Of a stretch of DNA of 64,000 bases, positions 1 through 8,470 are shown piece after piece (positions within the stretch are counted from its first letter, which is position 1; every line of letters starts with the position of its first letter). Below the pieces are notes generated by a model. It saw only the letters and a list, made by a program, of their open reading frames with translations, was not told the DNA's origin and made no database searches. The DNA lies in assembly GCA_002506365.1 (NCBI GenBank), contig DAXK01000045.1:1-64000 (forward strand). Direction: 5' to 3'. The translations under genes and the position numbers were made by a program. The DNA is from an archaeon UBA583. Its GTDB lineage: Archaea > Nanobdellota > Nanobdellia > Woesearchaeales > UBA583.

Positions 1-51
1 GTAAATCAATACTATTTTGAACTAATTTCAGACTCAATTAGATAGAAGATG

Positions 52-276
52 CTAAAATACAACAAATAATAATTTTATATAAATTAATTCATTAATATAA
101 TGCTGTAAAAAAAATGCAATAATAATATCAAAAAATAAAAACCCTAAAACAATTAATAATTTTTTATAATTTTCACCAATATAAGATTTATACTTAATAG
201 TTAAAAAAGTAAAATAAACTAAAATAAATATTCCAAAATAAATAAAATAATTAAATAAAAATATAATTATTTCCAT
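52..276 (-). CDS. small three-helix membrane protein, last gene of the sensor operon
   Basis: A 74-residue, almost wholly hydrophobic protein with about three membrane segments (near residues 4-26, 38-57 and 62-74) and a short basic loop (KYKSYIGENYKK). The ATG overlaps the end of the upstream gene by 10 bases and is preceded by AGGAGG, so it is translated as part of the operon running down from 3839. I recognise no named family. Its size and place beside Cache-type sensors suggest a membrane partner of those receptors; that role is inference. The operon may continue left of the window. Confidence 0.75.
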   Translation of the reverse strand: MEIIIFLFNYFIYFGIFILVYFTFLTIKYKSYIGENYKKLLIVLGFLFFDIIIAFFLQHYINELIYIKLLFVVF

Positions 277-533
277 TTTAACCTCCTAACAATTTTAAAT
301 AAAACCCATAAAAATATAACTGCCATCAAAGAATGTAAAATAAACCAATATTCAGGTGTATAAATGTTTAATAATTCTAACAAACTAATACCTAAACTTC
401 CTAAAAATAATAAATAAAACGGCAAATACTCTAAAGTTTTTTTATCATAAACCATATAATAAACCAATATACTAAAAAAACTCAATAACATTAAAACTTC
501 AATTACAAAAGATAAAATATAACTAAAATCCAT
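267..533 (-). CDS. small three-helix membrane protein of the sensor operon
   Basis: An 88-residue protein with three predicted membrane helices (about 3-27, 37-56 and 63-80) and a basic C-terminal end (KIVRRLKWK) that is probably cytoplasmic. The ATG lies four bases after the stop of the 620-residue sensor and has an AGGAGG site six or more bases upstream, so coupled translation is likely. No family recognised. It resembles in layout the small three-helix proteins that sit beside archaeal sensor genes; whether it relays a signal cannot be told from the sequence. Confidence 0.78.
   Translation of the reverse strand: MDFSYILSFVIEVLMLLSFFSILVYYMVYDKKTLEYLPFYLLFLGSLGISLLELLNIYTPEYWFILHSLMAVIFLWVLFKIVRRLKWK
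282..287 (-). promoter_or_regulatory. Shine-Dalgarno site AGGAGG
   Basis: AGGAGG on the minus strand just before the ATG at 276. Matching sites lie at 550-555 and 2408-2413 before the two other internal genes, and GGAG lies at 3849-3852 before the GTG at 3839. These strong sites fix the starts and contrast with the leaderless genes elsewhere. Confidence 0.85.
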
Positions 534-537
534 ATTT

Positions 538-2400
538 TTATTTCAACTCCCTCCTATATCCATAAAATATTCCTAAAATTCCAAACACCAACAAAACAAA
601 ATTTAAATCCCAATAAATTCTTAAAATAGTAACTCCACTAATAATAAGTTCCTGATAAATAATCGATAAACTCTTACTAATTATAACTAATAAACTTCCA
701 ATAATCATATACTTTCTACTCTCCATTTTTTTAAACTCAACAGAGAAAAATAATATCATTAAAGTAAAAATCAAAATAGATAAATTTGGAAAAATATGAT
801 ATATAGCATTTTCTTTAAATTTAAAAACTAAAATTTCAACAATTATAACAAATATAACTGGAACTAAAATAGCTAAAATAAATCTAGTCCTAAATGTTAA
901 TTTTCTATATTTATTAATAAAATCAAACTCCTCTCTAATAAATTCAGACCTTTTCTTTTTAACAATTAAATACTTCATATCCAGTAAAAATAAACTTAAC
1001 ACAACTCCAATAAATACAAACACTAAAGCTCCTGAAAAAAGAAATAACTTTGAATTTATTTTTTTATTTTTCGGAATCTCAAATATTTCTTCCTTAGAGA
1101 CCTCCGAAACTAAACACCAATTAAATTTATCAACTCTATAAAGTTTTCTATAAACATTTTCTCCAAAATAATTTTTAGTAACTAAATTTTCTAATTTATC
1201 ATCAGTATCATTTTCAAATAAACATTTATTCAAATCTAATCCAGTGATATCTTGAGTTAATAATGTAACATTTTGAAACTTTAACTTTGTAATTAATTTT
1301 CCAGTCTCAGAAACAACATAATTCTCACCAAGATAAGTTAAATGTTCAATCTCCTCTAAATTATTAATAAAATTATCTAAATTAAATATTAAACCAATAC
1401 TTCCAATAAAAATATCACCATCATACACTGGAGCTAAAATAATACTATGTAAACGTTTAACTCCATTAAAATTTTCATAAAATGGACCATAATAATTTAT
1501 CTTTACATCTTCTTGACTAATATACTCTCTATATGCAACATCCTTACCTAAATTAGAATTTGAATACCAATTCAAGTTTTGTCCAAAACCAACTGTATTA
1601 TTATTTGAATAAATTATATTTCCTTGTTTAGAAATTAAAATTATATTTCCAATATCCATAGTTTTTTTATACCTATCTAAATACTCTAAATTAAATTTTG
1701 AAATATTTTTATTAATCTTAATAATATTCTCACCTAAATCCAATCCAATAGTCAAATTAACTTTATCAGAAGTTTGATAATTAATTTTTTGCATATTAAT
1801 ATCATAATATAATTTTTTCTCTCCCTCTTCAATTAAAATATTCCCACTTAAAACATTATCTTTATTAGATAAATTTTCATAAATTACTTCAAGATTATTT
1901 TTTTTTAAAGCTTCACTAATTAAAATATCTTGATGATTTTTATTATTTGCAATTAAAATTTTTTCAAATTCTGAATCATAAACTCTAGTATAACTTTCAT
2001 TTCCAAATTTCACAATACTTATCTTTTTAAATTCCCAATTATTCTGTAATTGTTCCAAACTCATTTCTTTATTTAAAATTAAATAATTTTCAATAGCATT
2101 CTTAATAATCTTAATTTCAAATTCTAAAAACTCATGAGTTAAATTATAATCATTAGATAACTCACCTTTCAAAATTTCCTTAACTCTATTTGAACGAGTT
2201 AAAAATAAAACTTCATCCTCTTTATCTACAATATACTCATCAATTACTTTTCCTCTAGACTCTGACATAACTGTTAACTCATTTATTACAAAATTATTAA
2301 ATATTGGATCACTTTTATAATAAATATCAACTAAAACAGTAGATGTAATAATAATTATCAAAATTAAAAATAATCCTCCAAATAATTCTTTAAAACTCAT
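538..2400 (-). CDS. Cache-like membrane sensor with a C-terminal multi-helix region
   Basis: 620 residues. One membrane helix near 8-27, a long extracellular region (about 28-445) with the mixed alpha/beta look of a double Cache (PAS-like) ligand-binding domain, a second helix near 450-475, a basic linker, then four more helices in the last 120 residues. The stretch GDIFIGSIGLIFNLDNF is typical of the membrane-proximal Cache strand pair. There is no histidine kinase, methyl-accepting, GGDEF or other output domain. The ATG overlaps the stop of the upstream sensor by four bases and has a strong AGGAGG site. Role as a receptor is inferred from fold-level resemblance; the ligand is unknown. Confidence 0.8.
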   Translation of the reverse strand: MSFKELFGGLFLILIIIITSTVLVDIYYKSDPIFNNFVINELTVMSESRGKVIDEYIVDKEDEVLFLTRSNRVKEILKGELSNDYNLTHEFLEFEIKIIKNAIENYLILNKEMSLEQLQNNWEFKKISIVKFGNESYTRVYDSEFEKILIANNKNHQDILISEALKKNNLEVIYENLSNKDNVLSGNILIEEGEKKLYYDINMQKINYQTSDKVNLTIGLDLGENIIKINKNISKFNLEYLDRYKKTMDIGNIILISKQGNIIYSNNNTVGFGQNLNWYSNSNLGKDVAYREYISQEDVKINYYGPFYENFNGVKRLHSIILAPVYDGDIFIGSIGLIFNLDNFINNLEEIEHLTYLGENYVVSETGKLITKLKFQNVTLLTQDITGLDLNKCLFENDTDDKLENLVTKNYFGENVYRKLYRVDKFNWCLVSEVSKEEIFEIPKNKKINSKLFLFSGALVFVFIGVVLSLFLLDMKYLIVKKKRSEFIREEFDFINKYRKLTFRTRFILAILVPVIFVIIVEILVFKFKENAIYHIFPNLSILIFTLMILFFSVEFKKMESRKYMIIGSLLVIISKSLSIIYQELIISGVTILRIYWDLNFVLLVFGILGIFYGYRRELK

Positions 2401-3839
2401 TTTAAACCCTCCTTATTTTTATCTTTTCCTTTAGAATTAACTTTAAATATAATATCCAAATATAATCCAAATAATAATGTAAAAATAAAAAATAAAGAAA
2501 AAATTGGAATCATTAACTCAAACAAACTATTAGACTTTTTTTTAAAATTTTCATTAAGTGATTTTAATTCAATTACACTAAAATAACACCATTCAGAATT
2601 ATAATCTATTTTATAAGATCCAATATATTTCTCACCTCTAAAATCAAAATCTGTCCCAGGATATTTTTCAACTATCTCTTGATTACAATACTCTTTAATT
2701 TCACCTAACTCAATTTTCAAATTTAATTCATTTATATTTTCAAATCCAGAAATAATTTCAAAATTTTTACTATTAAAAATAAAAAACTCTAAATCAGAAC
2801 TATGTTCTAAAAATATTAATTTATCTCTAATTATTTTTATATCTATTTCAAAAATTAAAGTTCCAATATGTTTATTATTAATATTAAAAATTTTCCTAAC
2901 TGCAAACACTCTCTGAATATCAAATTTATTAGTTTTCACAATAAAAGAACTTCCAACCTCACTTTCAACATCTTTACTTTGAGAATAAATTTGTTTTAAC
3001 ATAGAATTATTATAATATACTGAATTAACATTTTCCCATAACGCGTGTTTATTAGAAGTAGACCATACAACATTATCATCAGCATCAACTAAAATAATAT
3101 CTTTATACTTATGAAAATTTTTAAAATAACTTATCTCATCACTATCTAACTTCACATCCCTTAACTCTAAATTATAAGTCTCAACATAATCAGTAGCACA
3201 AGGAGATAAATTTAATTTATCTGAAACTGAACAATAAACATACTTTTCTCTAAACTCACCATCTAAATCTTGCCATTGATAAAACCCAAATTTATCTTGA
3301 CCAATATTTAAATCTTCAATCATATCATACAACAATGGGGATTTTTCCTCAAACATTTTAAAATTTACACCTTCAAATTCCTTAATTTTATGAAAAACAA
3401 TATCAAAATTATCTTGATTAAATAATAAAGTATAACCTTTAGACCTTATATCTCTAATAACAATATCTCTAAACCTTTCATCTTCAAGTAACTGTTCATT
3501 ACTTAAATTATAATTATCAAATTTAAATTTCTCCATATCATTAACTATATTTATTACAATATTTTTCATATCTAAAGTTATATTATTATAACTTATCCCA
3601 GAATTACTTTTTAAAAAATTTGAAACCTCTTCAGACTCACTCAAAAACTCCAAATCATCAAAAATATTATCTGTTTCAAGTAATAATTTATTATAAATAT
3701 TTTTATTAATATTTCTCAAATCATGATAAATATTTTCCTCATAAAAATTTACTAAATTTCTCTCATCATTAAAAAAAATTAAACTAAAAACTATTACAAT
3801 AAAAAAATACAAAGTTAAAGTAATTTTTAAAAATTTCAC
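2397..3839 (-). CDS. Cache-like membrane sensor, first gene of the operon
   Basis: 480 residues: an N-terminal helix (about 4-22), a large extracellular domain (about 25-435) with Cache-like features such as KHIGTLIFEIDIKII, a C-terminal helix (about 442-465) and a short charged tail. The start is GTG, with GGAG 10-13 bases upstream, unlike the leaderless genes elsewhere in the window. It overlaps the next gene by four bases. No cytoplasmic signalling domain is present, so it must act through a partner, perhaps the multi-helix sensor or the two small proteins downstream. The family assignment is moderate. Confidence 0.78.
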   Translation of the reverse strand: MKFLKITLTLYFFIVIVFSLIFFNDERNLVNFYEENIYHDLRNINKNIYNKLLLETDNIFDDLEFLSESEEVSNFLKSNSGISYNNITLDMKNIVINIVNDMEKFKFDNYNLSNEQLLEDERFRDIVIRDIRSKGYTLLFNQDNFDIVFHKIKEFEGVNFKMFEEKSPLLYDMIEDLNIGQDKFGFYQWQDLDGEFREKYVYCSVSDKLNLSPCATDYVETYNLELRDVKLDSDEISYFKNFHKYKDIILVDADDNVVWSTSNKHALWENVNSVYYNNSMLKQIYSQSKDVESEVGSSFIVKTNKFDIQRVFAVRKIFNINNKHIGTLIFEIDIKIIRDKLIFLEHSSDLEFFIFNSKNFEIISGFENINELNLKIELGEIKEYCNQEIVEKYPGTDFDFRGEKYIGSYKIDYNSEWCYFSVIELKSLNENFKKKSNSLFELMIPIFSLFFIFTLLFGLYLDIIFKVNSKGKDKNKEGLK

Positions 3840-4063
3840 TTATTTATTCTCCAATTAAAATTATTATTTTTCTATATACTTTTCCCATATAAATCTAAAA
3901 AAATTACTATTTTAAACTATAAAAATAGATGGTTGATTTTTTCAAATATATATTAATTAAAAATACAAACATCCAACTAAAACTTCAATATCATCAAAAA
4001 CCACCAATTTTATAAAGCAAATAAAATTTCTCTTACTCTAATTATATTTAGAAAATATTAAAC

Positions 4064-4648
4064 ATGAAACAACAATTATTAAACAAATTACCAAAAAAGA
4101 AAACAACTTTTTCACAAAAAAAGAAAACTTACTTAGACATTCAAATTAAAAAAGCTGCTCAAGAAAATAAAAGATTACTAAACTTAGCAAGAGAATATAT
4201 CACACAATCAGAATTAGACTTTGAATCAGCAAACCCAATTCAAGCATTATGTAACTATCATAACACTCCTCCAATGGCATTAAGACATCTAGGAAGAAAC
4301 AGTGCAGAATACTTAGTAAGAGTATTAAATAAAGAAACACAAGATATTAAAAATATTAAAATTCCAGACTATATTGGTTATAGAAGATTAGATTTAGAAA
4401 AAACAATTTCATCATTTAAACTATTAAAACTAGCATCTGAACTAGAAGAATTAATGGGAGATAAAACAAGACAAGATTTCTACAATCAAGCAAAAATAAC
4501 TGGTCTAATATCTAATTCAGAAAATAAAGAATTATTTTACGATATTGCTGATAATTTAACAGGAAATGGAAGATACTTTGGACACAGTTATATTGATGAA
4601 AATCAAGATTTAACACCATTATCAGAAATTTTATCTAATTACAAATAA
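4064..4648 (+). CDS. hypothetical protein, 194 residues
   Basis: A soluble, charged protein with a very basic N-terminus (KKKTTFSQKKKT) followed by mostly helical sequence. No signal peptide, membrane helix or known motif is visible. It stands alone between a divergent sensor operon and a convergent hydrolase gene. The ATG is preceded by an AT-rich stretch with attatattta about 20 bases upstream, which may be the TATA box. The basic start could suit nucleic-acid or ribosome contact, but that is a guess. Confidence 0.7.
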   Translation: MKQQLLNKLPKKKTTFSQKKKTYLDIQIKKAAQENKRLLNLAREYITQSELDFESANPIQALCNYHNTPPMALRHLGRNSAEYLVRVLNKETQDIKNIKIPDYIGYRRLDLEKTISSFKLLKLASELEELMGDKTRQDFYNQAKITGLISNSENKELFYDIADNLTGNGRYFGHSYIDENQDLTPLSEILSNYK

Positions 4649-4708
4649 AATAAATTTAACTAAAATTAAATATTTTAATAATAATTATTATATTTATTAT
4701 CAATTTTA

Positions 4709-5254
4709 TTACTTTAAAACAAATTCACAAATTCTCTCTAAATCATCAATTACTTTTTCCTGACAAATTTGATACATCATATGGGGCATAAGTTTTCTCC
4801 TCTCAACTCCATTTAAACTAGTGCACACCTTCATTTGAGAAAATATAATCTTACTATCAATTAAAGTTTCAAAAACACAACTCTCCGCAAAAATTCCAAT
4901 TGTAAACAATAAATCAGAATTAATATGATTTATTCTATCCTCTAAATCAGTCCCATAAAAACAAGAATTTCTAGATTTAATATATGGTTTATCAACTAAT
5001 AAATTTTTACCATATCTACAACTATCATAAGAATACACAAAACTTGGCACCCTATTAGACTCACTTAACTTTAAAATTTCTCTATGATAATCAACTAAAT
5101 AAGATTCTCTACACTCACCTCCCTCAACATTTTTTAAAAATTCCTCTTGCAAATCAACACTAATAACTCCTAAATTCAGCCCATTATCTAAAGAATAAGT
5201 TAAAACTTGCTCAAAATCTTTTTGAGCATCAATAATTGGATTTTGTTGTTCCAT
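4709..5254 (-). CDS. isochorismatase-like cysteine hydrolase
   Basis: A single-domain cysteine hydrolase (181 residues) with the three family positions visible: Asp34 in VISVDLQEEF, Lys93 in the segment KSRNSCFYGTDL, and Cys126 in GIFAESCVFETLID. Family members hydrolyse amides or esters such as nicotinamide, N-carbamoylsarcosine or isochorismate. Substrate is not readable here, and the absence of close pathway neighbours gives no help. I place the start at the ATG at 5254 rather than the TTG two codons earlier, because a TTTAAA-like box lies about 25 bases upstream of the ATG. The shared short gap with the divergent gene to the right holds both promoters. Confidence 0.85.
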   Translation of the reverse strand: MEQQNPIIDAQKDFEQVLTYSLDNGLNLGVISVDLQEEFLKNVEGGECRESYLVDYHREILKLSESNRVPSFVYSYDSCRYGKNLLVDKPYIKSRNSCFYGTDLEDRINHINSDLLFTIGIFAESCVFETLIDSKIIFSQMKVCTSLNGVERRKLMPHMMYQICQEKVIDDLERICEFVLK

Positions 5255-5326
5255 AATCAAATATATTAAATTTAATTTAAAAATATTCCTAAAATGTTAC
5301 TACTAAAATATAACTCTCAAGATACA

Positions 5327-5334
5327 TTTATAAA
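5327..5334 (+). promoter_or_regulatory. TATA box TTTATAAA for the gene at 5357
   Basis: Perfect palindromic box centred about 27 bases before the ATG at 5357. It decides the start of the downstream gene, since it lies within the longer reading frame that begins at 5294. Confidence 0.7.
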
Positions 5335-5356
5335 TTCCAAATGTTATAATAAAAAT

Positions 5357-5965
5357 ATGACAAATAAACAAAATTTAGAACAAACAATCGTTCAAACAAA
5401 TTCTATGATTGACTCAGTATTTGACTTTTACGGATACTTTTACGGAGAAAATACGGACTGTATTAAAATTTATCCAAACGTAATTGAAAATTACCTAACT
5501 AACTTAAAATACAAAAATCCTCAATCTAAATTAAAAAATATTACAGTAAACAAATTATTAGAAAAAAGATTTTTCCCTGGAAATAACCAATATACACATA
5601 GAGAATTAATATTTACAAAAACTCCAAACCAACACCTACTAACAGCGCAAGATATCTTAACAAATAACTTTGAACTAACAACTCACATTCCAATTCAACA
5701 AATATTTGACAATGCTTGTAACGATCATGTAAATACAGTATTCAACTATTTAGCAGGAAATCCTGAATTTATGTTTAAATCAGATGAACAATACTTAACT
5801 GATGAAAATATCCCTTACTTAGTAAGACTTGCCATATTACACAAAGATAAATTAAGTTTTTTTCCATCAATTTACCAAAATGGAGAAATCTTATCAGACA
5901 TCGATATTGATATTTCAGAAAAACAACTTCAACAAGGATTAGAAAAATTAAATTTCAATATTTAA
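5357..5965 (+). CDS. hypothetical protein, about 202 residues
   Basis: A soluble protein of unknown family, rich in N, Q, K and Y. The open frame extends upstream to an ATG at 5294, but a perfect TTTATAAA sits at 5327-5334, inside that extension and 22 bases before the ATG at 5357. In this window that spacing marks leaderless starts, so I take 5357 as the start (MTNKQNLEQ). No signal peptide, helix pair or catalytic motif is seen. It precedes argS by about 100 bases, and argS has its own promoter. Confidence 0.68.
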   Translation: MTNKQNLEQTIVQTNSMIDSVFDFYGYFYGENTDCIKIYPNVIENYLTNLKYKNPQSKLKNITVNKLLEKRFFPGNNQYTHRELIFTKTPNQHLLTAQDILTNNFELTTHIPIQQIFDNACNDHVNTVFNYLAGNPEFMFKSDEQYLTDENIPYLVRLAILHKDKLSFFPSIYQNGEILSDIDIDISEKQLQQGLEKLNFNI

Positions 5966-6037
5966 ACAATCTCCATTAACAAATATTTGTTTCAAATCAA
6001 ACAAATTTTTCAATTTATGTCAAAATAACAAAAAACC

Positions 6038-6045
6038 TTTTTAAA
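6038..6045 (+). promoter_or_regulatory. TATA box of argS
   Basis: TTTTTAAA centred about 25 bases before the ATG at 6067, with no ribosome binding site between box and start. Consistent with leaderless transcription. Confidence 0.65.
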
Positions 6046-6066
6046 CCACTTTCTACTTTTTAAATT

Positions 6067-7800
6067 ATGAAACAAATTTTAATTAAATTTTTACAAGAAA
6101 ACATTGAAAACTCAGAATCATTAGATTTTGAGAAATTAATTGAAAAACCTAAACAAGCAGCACACGGTGACTTCTCCTTTCCTTGCTTTTTATTATCAAA
6201 AGCATTAGGAAAACCACCAGTTGTAATCGCTCAAGACTTACAAGCAAAATTATCACAAATTTTACCAACTCAATTTTCAAAAGTTCAAGCTATGGGACCA
6301 TTTTTAAACTTCACAGTAAATTCAGGACAAATCACTGAATCTATTTTAAAATCAATTGAATCAAACAAATTCAAAGATATTAAATCAGAAAACCCTCAAA
6401 AAGTATTAATTGAATACCCTAGTCCAAACACAAACAAAAACCTACACATCGGACACGTAAGAAATATCTTATTAGGAAACACACTAATTAATATTTTAAA
6501 AGCAACAGGAAATCAAGTAATTAAAACAAGTATCAATAACGATAGAGGAATTGCAATCTGTAAAGCAATGATGGGATACCAATTATTTCACTCTAATGAT
6601 ACACCAGAATCAATGAATCTAAAACCAGATGAATTTGTAGCAAAATGTTATGTAGAATTTGAAGCTGAAACTAAAAAAGATGAAACATTAAACGAAAAGG
6701 CGCAAGCAATGTTAGTTAAATGGGAAGAAAACGATAAACAAACTAGAGACTTATGGGAAAAAATTTTAGATTTAGTATACTCAGGATATAAAGAAACATT
6801 TGAAAACTATAAACTTGGAGAATTTGATGAACAATACTACGAATCTCAAATTTACGATAAAGGAAAAGAAATTGTCGAAGACGCAATAAACTCAAAAGTT
6901 GAAGGATTTAAATATGACGAAGAATCAGGGGCAGCTTTAGTTGACTTTGAAAACGAAACTTTTGGAAAAAAATATCTATTAAGAGGAGATGGAACAACTC
7001 TTTATATGACTCAAGACTTATACTTAGCAAAATTAAAACACGACAAATATAATGCTGACAAATATGTATTTATTGTAGGGAAAGAACAACAATATCACTT
7101 TGAAGTATTATTTGAAATCTTAGGTAGATTAGGATTAGGAGGAGCAGAAAAAAATTATCACTTTGCTTACGGTTACGTATTTAATAAAGATGGAACTAAA
7201 TTCTCATCAAGAGCAGGAAATGTTGTAGGTGCTGATTGGTTATTAAAAGAAATGATTGAACACTCTAAACAAAACTTATTAGGAAAAGATTTAACAAAAG
7301 ACTTACCTGTTGAGGAATTAAACAAAAGAGCAAGCATTATTGGATATGGAGCACTAGCATTTTCAATGTTAAATGTAAACGCACTATCTGATATGAAATT
7401 TGATATGGATAAAGCTTTAGCATTTGAAGGAGAAACAGGACCATATGTTCAATATACATACGCAAGAATTAAATCAATTTTAAGAAAAGCAAACCAAAAC
7501 AATATTACAACTAAAGATATCGATTTCAATAACTACAACGATAGTGAAGTTCAATTAATTAAACAATTAGGAGAATTTCAAAACGCAGTATTACAAGCAG
7601 AACAAAAATTCAAACCAAGTGCAATTTCAAATTATTTAATTAGAGTTTGTCAATCTTTCAACGAATTCTATCAAAATAATAAAATTGTTGGAGGAGATGA
7701 AGATAAATTACAATCAAGATTATTATTAATTGAATCAACATCTAAAGTAATTCAAACAGGACTAGGATTATTAGGAATTGAAACTTTAGAAGAAATGTAA
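6067..7800 (+). CDS. argS: arginyl-tRNA synthetase
   Basis: Class I aminoacyl-tRNA synthetase that charges tRNA-Arg. The N-terminal ArgRS additional domain is followed by the HIGH motif at residues 127-130 (within NLHIGHVRN) and by the KMSKS equivalent KFSSR at 378-382 (in DGTKFSSRAGNVV). The C-terminal third is the helical DALR anticodon-binding domain, with FEGETGPYVQYTYAR marking its entry. 577 residues is normal for the family. It is a single gene with its own TATA box, transcribed leaderless. The assignment is secure. Confidence 0.97.
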   Translation: MKQILIKFLQENIENSESLDFEKLIEKPKQAAHGDFSFPCFLLSKALGKPPVVIAQDLQAKLSQILPTQFSKVQAMGPFLNFTVNSGQITESILKSIESNKFKDIKSENPQKVLIEYPSPNTNKNLHIGHVRNILLGNTLINILKATGNQVIKTSINNDRGIAICKAMMGYQLFHSNDTPESMNLKPDEFVAKCYVEFEAETKKDETLNEKAQAMLVKWEENDKQTRDLWEKILDLVYSGYKETFENYKLGEFDEQYYESQIYDKGKEIVEDAINSKVEGFKYDEESGAALVDFENETFGKKYLLRGDGTTLYMTQDLYLAKLKHDKYNADKYVFIVGKEQQYHFEVLFEILGRLGLGGAEKNYHFAYGYVFNKDGTKFSSRAGNVVGADWLLKEMIEHSKQNLLGKDLTKDLPVEELNKRASIIGYGALAFSMLNVNALSDMKFDMDKALAFEGETGPYVQYTYARIKSILRKANQNNITTKDIDFNNYNDSEVQLIKQLGEFQNAVLQAEQKFKPSAISNYLIRVCQSFNEFYQNNKIVGGDEDKLQSRLLLIESTSKVIQTGLGLLGIETLEEM

Positions 7801-7906
7801 TATTTTTGGCTTTGTCAAAAATTAATTATCTAAATTATTTTTTATTTTTAATAACAACTAACACTTACAACAAATCTTTAAAACATTAAAACACAAATTT
7901 TAAATT

Positions 7907-8419
7907 ATGTTAAAAAGAAACCACTTTTTATGGACTTTAGGAATAAGTCCATGGATATTCCACTACCTAAACTACGAACTAGAATTAATTTTTGCTCTAT
8001 CAATAATCACTGCATTTTTATCTTCCTTGCCAGACTTAGACCAAAAAATTGTAAAATACTTTAAAAAATTAAACTACAAAAGTTTTTTCCTAACTTATCC
8101 AATTTATTTACTGATAAAATTAATATTTAAACATAGAACAATTACACACAGTCTATTTATTCCAACAGTAATTTTAATTTTAAATTATTCTAACATAGAA
8201 AATATTTTTATTTCACACTTTCTAATCTCATTAAGTTTAGCTTTAATTTTACACATTTTAGAAGATGCGATGACAATTGCAGGAGTTAAAGCATTTTGGC
8301 CAATTCCAATCAAAATTAGATTTGCAAGTTTTAAAACTGCATCAAATTTTGACAATAATATCTTACACATTTTAGGATTACTTATATTAATTAGTTTCCC
8401 AAGTTATTATTTCTTATAG
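7907..8419 (+). CDS. membrane-bound metal-dependent hydrolase, YdjM/DUF457 family
   Basis: 170 residues with about four membrane helices. Family hallmarks are present: SLPDLDQK near residues 40-47, KHRTITHSLF near 75-84, and HILEDAMTIAGVKAFWP near 115-131, which together supply the His and Asp metal ligands. Members resemble phospholipase-type integral membrane hydrolases, but physiological substrates are mostly unknown. A CTTTAAAAC box sits about 27 bases before the ATG. Nothing in the neighbourhood narrows the role. Confidence 0.85.
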   Translation: MLKRNHFLWTLGISPWIFHYLNYELELIFALSIITAFLSSLPDLDQKIVKYFKKLNYKSFFLTYPIYLLIKLIFKHRTITHSLFIPTVILILNYSNIENIFISHFLISLSLALILHILEDAMTIAGVKAFWPIPIKIRFASFKTASNFDNNILHILGLLILISFPSYYFL

Positions 8420-8439
8420 ATAATAATTATTAAATAATC

Positions 8440-8448
8440 TTTTTAAAT
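8440..8448 (+). promoter_or_regulatory. TATA box of the dihydrouridine synthase gene
   Basis: TTTTTAAAT centred about 27 bases before the ATG at 8471, the same spacing as at argS and the hydrolase gene upstream. Confidence 0.6.
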
Positions 8449-8470
8449 CAATTTTAACTTTCTAATTTAT

